Assembly: GCF_000019165.1 (NCBI RefSeq)
Contig: NC_010337.2
Coordinates: forward strand, 2,862,001 to 2,926,000
Source: Heliomicrobium modesticaldum Ice1
GTDB taxonomy: Bacteria; Bacillota; Desulfitobacteriia; Heliobacteriales; Heliobacteriaceae
Reading direction: 5' to 3'
Length of the DNA: 64,000 nucleotides
Every line of letters begins with the position of its first letter. Within the stretch, counting starts at the first letter, position 1. The notes beneath the pieces were generated by a model. It was not told the DNA's origin. It worked only from the letters and a program-made list of their open reading frames with translations, and did not search any database. Both the position numbers and the translations under genes were made by a program. Shown here one piece after another: positions 50,179 through 57,491 of the stretch.

Positions 50179-50562
50179 ATGGCTGACGAGAGAAGCGCGG
50201 TTATTAATATCGGCGGCACAGACTTTGAACTTGTGCTGACCACCCGCGCAACCAAGGAAATCGCCAGACGCTACGGCGGGCTGGAAAACCTCGGCGAGAA
50301 GCTGATGAAGTCGGAAAACTTCGAGATGGCGCTGGATGAGATTGTATGGTTGATTACAATGCTGGCGAACCAGTCAATTTTGATTTATAACCTTAAGCAC
50401 AAAGACGCTCCGAAAGATGTGCTGACCGAGGACGAGGTGGAGCTTCTGACCTCGCCGCTTGATCTGGCGGCGTACAAGGCCGCTATCACCGAGGCGATGT
50501 TTAAGGGTACCAGACGCAATGTTGAAAGCGAGGGCAGCCCAAAAAACACGGGAGCCGAGTAA
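50179..50562 (+). CDS. Tail assembly chaperone, short form (gpG-like)
   Basis: A protein of 127 residues: SAVINIGGTDFELVLTTRAT, then EIARRYGGLENLGEKL and EIVWLITMLANQSILIYNLK. It lies between the tail tube and tape measure genes, the place of the lambda gpG-type chaperone. A slippery run near its end (50538-50547) allows a longer product. AAAGGGGGGCTGACAA precedes the ATG. Confidence 0.85.
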   Translation: MADERSAVINIGGTDFELVLTTRATKEIARRYGGLENLGEKLMKSENFEMALDEIVWLITMLANQSILIYNLKHKDAPKDVLTEDEVELLTSPLDLAAYKAAITEAMFKGTRRNVESEGSPKNTGAE

Positions 50563-50750
50563 ACGACGACGAGTTGTTTACCCGGCTTTTATATTACGGG
50601 ACGGTTCACCTGAATCGCTCCGAGGAGGAAACATGGCTCACCCCCATCGGTCTGCTGATGGACTTATGGGAGTGCCATAAGCAATTCCTGGGGCTGGCAA
50701 AGCCAAAACGGGAGGTATTTATTGAAGATGTGATACCAGACGGGATTTGA
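50179..50750 (+). CDS. Tail assembly chaperone, -1 frameshift product (gpGT-like)
   Basis: A -1 shift at C CCA AAA AAC extends the gpG-like frame past its stop to 50750 and gives about 190 residues. The added part reads VNDDELFTRLLYYGTVHLNR, then EEETWLTPIGLLMDLWECHK and QFLGLAKPKREVFIEDVIPD. It has no start codon or ribosome binding site of its own. The length, composition and position match the T domain that recruits tail tube subunits to the tape measure protein. Confidence 0.75.
50538..50547 (+). other. Programmed -1 frameshift slippery site
   Basis: CCCAAAAAAC contains two overlapping X-XXY-YYZ heptamers in the zero frame (C CCA AAA and A AAA AAC). It is 13 bp before the zero-frame stop at 50560-50562. 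Confidence 0.75.
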
Positions 50751-50796
50751 TTGGGTATCCGCACATGGGCACCGGGTTCATGAACGGATACCCAAT
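50750..50796 (+). other. Long stem-loop before the tape measure gene
   Basis: Arms ATTGGGTATCCG (50750-50761) and CGGATACCCAAT (50785-50796) are perfectly complementary over 12 bp, with a 23-nt loop. No U-run follows, so it is not a standard terminator. It lies in the 85-bp gap after the chaperone stop. Confidence 0.6.
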
Positions 50797-50835
50797 CCCT
50801 AATATACCGGAAGGCACGCGGAAGGAGGTGGCGGC

Positions 50836-53394
50836 ATGGCGGACAATTTCGGTTTGAAAATAGGGGTCGAGGGCGAAAAGGAGTTTAAGAACGCCCTCCG
50901 GGACATCAACCAGTCCTTCAAGGTGCTGGGCAGTGAGATGAACCTCGTGGCTTCCCAGTTCGACAAAAACGACAAGAGCATTCAGGCTGTCACAGCCCGA
51001 AACGAGGTTCTAAATAAGGAGATCGACGCGCAGAGGAAAAAAATCTCCACCCTGCAAGCCGCGCTGAAAAACGCCGCCGAATCCTTCGGCGAGAACGACA
51101 GGCGCACCCAAGGCTGGCAGATCCAGCTTAACAACGCCAAAGCCGAGCTAAACGGCATGGAGCGTGAACTGGAGCAGAACAACAAAGCCCTCGGCAAAGC
51201 CGGAGACGGGTTCAACGACGTGGAAAAGCGGGCCGGCCGGTTCGGTGACGAACTGAAGGCCGCCGGCAAGGACGCGGACGAGGCGGGTTCCAAGTTTGAA
51301 AGGCTTGGCGGCATCCTCAAGGGCGTGGGTGCCGCGATGGGCGGCGCTTTTGTAGCCGTCGGAACGGCGGCGGTCGGCGCGGCAAAGGCTCTCGGCGACA
51401 TGACCGTCGGGGCTTCCCAATATGCGGACGATATCCTCACCATGTCCACGGTTACAGGCATGAGCACAGAAAGCCTGCAGGCATACAAATATGCAGCTGA
51501 ACTGGTGGACGTGTCGCTGGATACCCTTACGGGGAGCATGGCAAAGAACGTCAAGTCCATGTCCGCAGCCCGCGACGGCACCGGCACGGTTGCGGACGCC
51601 TACAAGATGTTGGGCGTTTCCGTGACGGACGCAAACGGACAGCTCCGGGATTCCCAAACGGTTTATTGGGAAGCCATCGACGCCCTGGGCAAGGTATCCA
51701 ATGAAACCGAACGCGACGCTTTGGCCATGCAGCTGTTCGGAAAATCCGCCCGGGATTTAAACCCGCTGATAGCCCAAGGTTCGGCCGGGATCGCAGAACT
51801 GACCGAGGAAGCCAAGCGGATGGGCGCGGTCATGAGCGAGGATTCATTGAACGCCCTCGGCGCCTTCGATGATTCCATGCAGCGGCTCAAGTCAGGCGGG
51901 GAGGCGGCGAAGAACGCCCTCGGGATGGTTCTTTTGCCGCAGCTTCAAGTGCTGGCCGACGACGGCGTAAGCCTGCTGGGCGAATTCACGCGGGGCTTGA
52001 ATGAAGCGAACGGCGACTGGAATAAAATCAGCGAGGTCATCGGAAATACTGTGGGGGGTATTGTCGATTCCGTCATGAAAACCCTGCCGGACATTATTCG
52101 GCTTGGTATGGATATTGTCATGTCCATCGGCGGGGCGGTTATGGACAATCTTCCGATGCTGGTAGACGCCGCGTCCCAGATTATCGTGACTTTGCTGCAG
52201 GGGCTGATCGGCGCCCTGCCCGGATTGACCGAGGGCGCGCTTCAGCTTGTACTGGCGCTGGTGAACGGGATAATCGAAAATCTTCCCGCGCTTGTGGAAG
52301 CCGCCGTGCAAATGGTCGCCACGCTGGTCGGCGGTATCGGCGAAGCACTTCCCCAGCTTATACCCGCCATCGTGCAAGCCGTGGTGCTAATCTGCCAGAC
52401 ATTGGTTGAGAACCTCCCCCTCCTGCTGGATGCGGCCTTACAGATAATATTGGGTTTGGCGCAGGGGCTTTTAAACGCCCTGCCGGAACTCATCGCGGCA
52501 CTGCCCGCCGTCATTACGGCTATAGTGGACTTTGTCATCGGCGCTATCCCCCTGATAATCGATGCGGGCATACAGCTTTTAGTGTCGCTGGTGGGGGCGC
52601 TGCCGGAAATCATCACGGCAATCGTGGCGGCTATCCCGCAAATCATTGACGGAATCATCACGGCGGTGCTGGGTTCCATCCCGCAGTTGATTGAAGCGGG
52701 CGTCAAGCTTCTGGTGGCGCTGATACAAAACCTGCCGCAGATTATCATCGCCATCGTTCAGGCCATACCGCAGATCATCACGTCCATCGTGGACGCCCTC
52801 ATCGGGAATATCGACAAAATCATCCTCGCGGGCGTCCGGCTTTTCGTCGCCCTGATTCAAAACCTGCCGGCCATCATAGTGGAAATCGTCAGGGCGGTGC
52901 CGCAGATTATCTCCGCCCTGGTCAAGGGTTTCACAGGCTCTATCGGCCAAATCGCACAGGTGGGCGGCAATCTCATCAGGGGCTTATGGCAGGGCATTTC
53001 CGACGCCGGGGCGTGGCTGTGGGATAAGATCTCCGGGTTCTTCGGCGGCGTGGTGGACAGAATCAAGGACTTCTTCGGTATCCATTCGCCCTCCACCCTG
53101 TTCGCCAGGCTTGGCGAGAACATGGGCGAAGGCGTCGGCGTTGGCTTTGAGCGTGCAATGGCCCAGGTGAGCGACGATATGCAAAACGCCATCCCCACCC
53201 GCTTCGATCTACCGGGCGTCAATATAAACGCCGGCGTTTCCGGTACTACCGGAAGTATCCCGCCCAGCGGCCCCCTGATAACTATCCAGCAGATGGTTGT
53301 GCGCAGCGAGGATGATATCCGGAGGATTTCCCAGGAACTTTACAACCTGATGCAGACAGGTTCAAGGGCGCAAGGCCGGTTCAGCCCGGCATAG
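50836..53394 (+). CDS. Tape measure protein
   Basis: A protein of 852 residues. The N-terminal 165 are coiled coil (NQSFKVLGSEMNLVASQFDK, then NEVLNKEIDAQRKKISTLQA). A TP901-type core follows (VGAAKALGDMTVGASQYADD, ILTMSTVTGMSTESLQAYKY). From about 420 to 710 there is a very hydrophobic tract of repeated modules of the kind LPQIIIAIVQAIPQIITSIV and AGVKLLVALIQNLPQ. The end (KDFFGIHSPSTLFARLGENM) is the usual C-terminal motif. It sets tail length and may insert into the host membrane during DNA entry. GGAGGTGGCGGC precedes the ATG. Confidence 0.95.
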   Translation: MADNFGLKIGVEGEKEFKNALRDINQSFKVLGSEMNLVASQFDKNDKSIQAVTARNEVLNKEIDAQRKKISTLQAALKNAAESFGENDRRTQGWQIQLNNAKAELNGMERELEQNNKALGKAGDGFNDVEKRAGRFGDELKAAGKDADEAGSKFERLGGILKGVGAAMGGAFVAVGTAAVGAAKALGDMTVGASQYADDILTMSTVTGMSTESLQAYKYAAELVDVSLDTLTGSMAKNVKSMSAARDGTGTVADAYKMLGVSVTDANGQLRDSQTVYWEAIDALGKVSNETERDALAMQLFGKSARDLNPLIAQGSAGIAELTEEAKRMGAVMSEDSLNALGAFDDSMQRLKSGGEAAKNALGMVLLPQLQVLADDGVSLLGEFTRGLNEANGDWNKISEVIGNTVGGIVDSVMKTLPDIIRLGMDIVMSIGGAVMDNLPMLVDAASQIIVTLLQGLIGALPGLTEGALQLVLALVNGIIENLPALVEAAVQMVATLVGGIGEALPQLIPAIVQAVVLICQTLVENLPLLLDAALQIILGLAQGLLNALPELIAALPAVITAIVDFVIGAIPLIIDAGIQLLVSLVGALPEIITAIVAAIPQIIDGIITAVLGSIPQLIEAGVKLLVALIQNLPQIIIAIVQAIPQIITSIVDALIGNIDKIILAGVRLFVALIQNLPAIIVEIVRAVPQIISALVKGFTGSIGQIAQVGGNLIRGLWQGISDAGAWLWDKISGFFGGVVDRIKDFFGIHSPSTLFARLGENMGEGVGVGFERAMAQVSDDMQNAIPTRFDLPGVNINAGVSGTTGSIPPSGPLITIQQMVVRSEDDIRRISQELYNLMQTGSRAQGRFSPA

Positions 53395-53407
53395 GAGGTG
53401 TTACGGC

Positions 53408-54181
53408 ATGGGATTTACATTCGGCGGCATAACGTCGCAGAGCATGAACATCAAGGTGCGGCTGACGGGCTGGCAGGCATCGCCTTCCCTGCGGAACTCT
53501 TTTGTCACCATTCCCGGCAAACCCGGTGTGGCGGACTTCGGCAGCGACATCACGGAAAAAATCATCACGGTGCGGTGCAATATCCCACCGCAATACAGCT
53601 TAGCCTCGCTGGTGTCCATCCTCGACAGCATGGCCGAATGGCTTAATCCGGAGCGCGGTTTACGGCAACTGGTCCTGGATGACATCCCGGACAGGTACTT
53701 CACCGCCCGGCTGACCGATGGGGTGGACTGCGACAGGCTGGTTCTTTCGGCGGGTGCGTTCGATCTGAAATTCGTCTGCCCCGACCCGCATGCCTATGCG
53801 CTGACGGATGAGGTTTTCACCATCACATCCGAGGGCGTAAACACGGTGAGCAGGACGAAGGGCAACACGGATTCCGAGCCTGTCTACCTTTTAAAGGGAA
53901 CCATCCCCTCCGGCCCCTCGACTTATATTTCGCTGCGGACGAACGACGAGGAACTTCGGGTAATCGGCGCGCTGGCCGGCGGCGAAACACTGGTCATAGA
54001 CACCGGCAGGGTCACTGCGAAAGTAGTGGACGAAACGGGCGAAACATTGAGGAACGGGCTCCCACTATTGCAGGAGCTTAACTTTCCCGTTCTGCACAAA
54101 GGTACGAACACCGTGACAATTACGGCGGCCGGCGCGACATTTACGGAACTTAAGGTTCAGGCAATGAGCCGCTGGAGGTGA
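53408..54181 (+). CDS. Distal tail protein (Dit-like)
   Basis: A protein of 257 residues: FTFGGITSQSMNIKVRLTGW, RNSFVTIPGKPGVADFGSDI, then FDLKFVCPDPHAYALTDEVF. These are siphovirus tail component blocks. A C-terminal galectin-like part ends FPVLHKGTNTVTITAAGATF. It forms the hub between tail tube and tip. GGAGGTGTTACGGC precedes the ATG. Confidence 0.9.
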   Translation: MGFTFGGITSQSMNIKVRLTGWQASPSLRNSFVTIPGKPGVADFGSDITEKIITVRCNIPPQYSLASLVSILDSMAEWLNPERGLRQLVLDDIPDRYFTARLTDGVDCDRLVLSAGAFDLKFVCPDPHAYALTDEVFTITSEGVNTVSRTKGNTDSEPVYLLKGTIPSGPSTYISLRTNDEELRVIGALAGGETLVIDTGRVTAKVVDETGETLRNGLPLLQELNFPVLHKGTNTVTITAAGATFTELKVQAMSRWR

Positions 54182-54185
54182 TAAA

Positions 54186-56705
54186 ATGGCTGTCAAATCA
54201 GTTTTAACAAATCAGACGGACTTCACGGGCGAGATCCCCGTGACTAAAAATACGTCTGCCCTGTGGCGGTTCAACGAACCGCAGCCGGACGGCAACATGC
54301 AGCTTGCCGATTCCAGCGGCAACGGCCGCCATCTTACCGTCTCCGGCTGGAGCGGCACCACGGCGAGCCTCATAAGCGGGCGCTTCGGCCGATATTTCCG
54401 CATGAACATCAACAACCCGGCCACGGAAAAGACGCACCTTGTCGCGGCAAACGACGGTACGTTCTTTTCGGATTTGGGCGATAAAATAGCCGTCGGCGGA
54501 TGGATTAACCCGACCACCTATTCGGTCGGGCAGACCTATGTCCCGCTATTCAACACCCGGCAGGGTCCGGGGCAGCCGCTGTTCTACTTGTCGCTTTACC
54601 AGGGGCGTCCGAGGATGATGCTGTATAACTCTGCGGGAACCCTAATCCTCGACCAGTCTGAAACACCTTCCTTCACGATGGTCAACGGCGGCTGGTATTT
54701 CATTGCGGCGGTAATCGAGGTGACAGCCAAAACCTCGCAGATAATCCTCTGCAACCGTGCGGACGGTACGGTCTGGGTCGCCCCTAAACGTGCTTTCACA
54801 GGGACGCCGAACCCCTCCTGCATTGCGGATATCGTGCTGGGAATGCACGCCAACCAATATTACTTCGCGGGCGGTTTTGACGACTGGTTCCTGGAGGTTG
54901 GCTCGGAATTGACAATCGAAGATTTGCGAAGGTATTTCCAACAGGCGATGCTCGGGAACGGCGGCGACACAAATTCGGCGGTGGACGCCATTACCGAACC
55001 CGGTGCGGTCACCCTGAAAAAAGGGGCGGACAACAACTATCCCGCAAGCGGCGTACTGACCACCATCGCGGCGCAGTGCTCGCTCGCGGGCAGCGGCCGC
55101 GTTTCGGTGGCCAGCGAATATGCCGCCGGGATAACGGCTGTTTCCCTGGTTGAAACCTCCACCTCCGACGACCTTGCCGACTGGTCGGCGTGGCAGGCGG
55201 TGGGTACGAACGGCGAACTCGCTTCGCCCAACAGGGAATATATCTGTTACCGCATCACCCTTTCCACCAACGATGCGGCCAGGACGCCAAAACTCCTCGA
55301 CATCACGCTCCATGATATCCCCAAAGCGCCCTATGAGAGGCTCGGCTTTTCCCGGCCCGTCGTACTGGACGCAAACGGCGCATGGGAAGCCGTACTGGAG
55401 AACGCTTATGATATCATCGCCACGGGGGAGGTAAACGGAGCGGACACCCTGGATTTCAAATTCCCTTACAATGACCCCAAACGGGCGTCACTGGACAACG
55501 AAAAGCAGGTGCAGATTGCCGGGGACATCTACCGGATCCGCACCCTTACCGACGAGAAAGGCTCGGACGGCAGCGGCATCCTGACCACCGTATATGCGGA
55601 AGCTGCGTTCTACGACCTGACCTTCTCGGCCGAGAAGCAGCCCGTGGAATTCAACGCCGACCTGCCGTCCGCCCCGATGCGCTATGCATTGGAGGGAACC
55701 AGCTGGTCGCTGGGCACGGTGGACGTAACTACCCTGAGGACTTGGCAGTGCAATGAGAAAAACGCCCTGGCGATCTTGCGGCGGGTCCAGCAGCTGCATG
55801 GCGGTGACCTCGTCTTTGACAGCCGCAACCGTCTAGTGAGCCTTTTGGCTTTCAGCGGCAGGGACAACGGCGCGCTGTTCGCATACCGGAAGAACCTTAC
55901 CGGCATCAAGCGTGTGGTGGATACACGCTCGCTGGTAACAAGGCTCTATGCCTTCGGCAAGGACGGTATGACCTTCTCCTCCATCAACGGCGGCAAGGAG
56001 TATGTGGAGGATTATACCTATTCAAATGAAGTCAGGGTTTCCACGCTGGACTGCCCCAACTTCACCAACCCGTACCAGATGCTGGAGTTCGCCAACATGC
56101 GCCTTGCCGAATACGCAAGGCCCCGGGTGTCCTATGTGCTGTCGGCGATGGATTTGTCCGTGCTGACGGGGTACGAACACGAGCAGTGGTCATTGGGCGA
56201 CATTGTGACCGTAGACGACCGCGACCTGAACCTGTCAATAAAGACCCGTATTGTACGCAGGCAGTATAACCTGCAGGAACCGTGGAAGACAGTGCTGGAG
56301 CTGTCCAGCAAGCTTCGGGAGCTGGGCGATTCCCCCACTGACGCGTTTGCCGACCAGCTTGGGCAGTCCAACCTTATCGGGCAGGAAATCAAGGATATGG
56401 TCCCGTTCAACCACCTCCGCAATTCCCGCGCGGACGACGGCTTCGCCTACTGGCAGAACTCCGGCTTCGAGGTGGATACCGAAAACGGTTTGACGGGGAC
56501 GGCTTCCTTTAAGGCAACCGGTTCCTTGGGCGCCACCAAGAGCATGGCGCAGACGGTTTACCCGGCTTCCCGCCGCAGCTATACCATCTCCGCGCAGATC
56601 GGCTCGGATAACCTGCAAAAGGGCGCCAACGGCCAGGTGGGCATTGAGCTTGTTTTTGAGTATGAGGACGGGACCACGGAAACACGGTTTATAGATTTGT
56701 TATGA
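54186..56705 (+). CDS. Tail tip/spike protein with N-terminal LamG domain
   Basis: A protein of 839 residues. Residues 20-250 are a LamG/concanavalin-like domain (TSALWRFNEPQPDGNMQLAD, then DKIAVGGWINPTTYSVGQTY and FAGGFDDWFLEVGSELTIED). The middle (about 400-720) is the prophage tail-hub (Tal-like) domain: GEVNGADTLDFKFPYNDPKR, RIRTLTDEKGSDGSGILTTV and ALEGTSWSLGTVDVTTLRTW. The C-terminal 100 residues look like a carbohydrate-binding jelly roll (AYWQNSGFEVDTENGLTGTA). It should recognise the cell surface. A LamG module at the N-terminus rather than the tip end is unusual. Confidence 0.85.
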   Translation: MAVKSVLTNQTDFTGEIPVTKNTSALWRFNEPQPDGNMQLADSSGNGRHLTVSGWSGTTASLISGRFGRYFRMNINNPATEKTHLVAANDGTFFSDLGDKIAVGGWINPTTYSVGQTYVPLFNTRQGPGQPLFYLSLYQGRPRMMLYNSAGTLILDQSETPSFTMVNGGWYFIAAVIEVTAKTSQIILCNRADGTVWVAPKRAFTGTPNPSCIADIVLGMHANQYYFAGGFDDWFLEVGSELTIEDLRRYFQQAMLGNGGDTNSAVDAITEPGAVTLKKGADNNYPASGVLTTIAAQCSLAGSGRVSVASEYAAGITAVSLVETSTSDDLADWSAWQAVGTNGELASPNREYICYRITLSTNDAARTPKLLDITLHDIPKAPYERLGFSRPVVLDANGAWEAVLENAYDIIATGEVNGADTLDFKFPYNDPKRASLDNEKQVQIAGDIYRIRTLTDEKGSDGSGILTTVYAEAAFYDLTFSAEKQPVEFNADLPSAPMRYALEGTSWSLGTVDVTTLRTWQCNEKNALAILRRVQQLHGGDLVFDSRNRLVSLLAFSGRDNGALFAYRKNLTGIKRVVDTRSLVTRLYAFGKDGMTFSSINGGKEYVEDYTYSNEVRVSTLDCPNFTNPYQMLEFANMRLAEYARPRVSYVLSAMDLSVLTGYEHEQWSLGDIVTVDDRDLNLSIKTRIVRRQYNLQEPWKTVLELSSKLRELGDSPTDAFADQLGQSNLIGQEIKDMVPFNHLRNSRADDGFAYWQNSGFEVDTENGLTGTASFKATGSLGATKSMAQTVYPASRRSYTISAQIGSDNLQKGANGQVGIELVFEYEDGTTETRFIDLL

Positions 56706-56717
56706 GGAGGTGCGGCT

Positions 56718-56912
56718 ATGCCTGCATTTCAACAAATAGCAAGAGACGCGACGCCCAAGGGCTATGGGACGCTGCGCTCCATCACCATAAGGCTTGTGGT
56801 GTCCGACTGCACCGGGGCGGTATATTTTACCGACCTCATGCTGCAGGCAGGCTCCGTCGCCACCGGCTGGGTCGGCCACGTCAGCGAGATTCAGTGGACG
56901 CTGGATGGGTAG
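56718..56912 (+). CDS. Small tail-associated protein with DCTGAVYFTDLMLQ module
   Basis: A protein of 64 residues: TPKGYGTLRSITIRLVVSDC, then TGAVYFTDLMLQAGSVATGW. The second half is nearly repeated in the next gene (DCTGAVYYTDLMLQEGG), so the two share one structural module. GAGGAGGTGCGGCT precedes the ATG. Its function is unknown; position suggests a tail tip component. Confidence 0.7.
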   Translation: MPAFQQIARDATPKGYGTLRSITIRLVVSDCTGAVYFTDLMLQAGSVATGWVGHVSEIQWTLDG

Positions 56913-56921
56913 GTGAAGGCA

Positions 56922-57491
56922 ATGCAAATCAATAATTTCATCCGTTTTGCGGAAACCGTAAAGGTCAAGGAGGACAAGCGTGTGGTCAGCATCACGGTCC
57001 GTCCGCTTATCGCCGATTGCACGGGCGCCGTCTACTACACCGACCTTATGCTGCAGGAGGGTGGCAAGCTGACGGGCTACACGCCGCATACCACGGCCAT
57101 GCTCAAAAGCTCGCCCAACCCGCCCCGCTTCCATAACGGTATTGTGCGGACAAGCGAAACGGTGATCATTTTCAACCTCGGCGAAACTTCGTCGGGGCTG
57201 GACTGCTACATCTACCCCATCCAGAGCATGGCGGCAGGCAGCATCTTGCTCTCCCAGGGTATGGGTTCGCACCAAGTCAGCTTTGACGCGGCGATGAGTG
57301 CGGGCGATGAGCTTGCGCTGAAAGCTTCCACCCGCGAGTGCCTGCGAAACGGCAGCCCGACACCGAAGCGCGGTTTTTTCCAATACACCGCCGCCCATGA
57401 CAGCAAGCACCAGGTAAAGCTGGAGGACAGAAAGTCCGCAAGGGTCCGCTTCGAATACAGAGAAATGCTGAAAGGGGATTCCCGCCCATGA
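56922..57491 (+). CDS. Tail-associated structural protein
   Basis: A protein of 189 residues. It opens QINNFIRFAETVKVKEDKRV, has the shared module RPLIADCTGAVYYTDLMLQE and continues MAAGSILLSQGMGSHQVSFD and AGDELALKASTRECLRNGSP. It has no enzyme motif and is likely a tail accessory protein. The ATG at 56922 has AGGTGAAGG directly upstream; a GTG at 56913 is an alternative. It overlaps the GH18 gene by 4 bp. Confidence 0.7.
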   Translation: MQINNFIRFAETVKVKEDKRVVSITVRPLIADCTGAVYYTDLMLQEGGKLTGYTPHTTAMLKSSPNPPRFHNGIVRTSETVIIFNLGETSSGLDCYIYPIQSMAAGSILLSQGMGSHQVSFDAAMSAGDELALKASTRECLRNGSPTPKRGFFQYTAAHDSKHQVKLEDRKSARVRFEYREMLKGDSRP

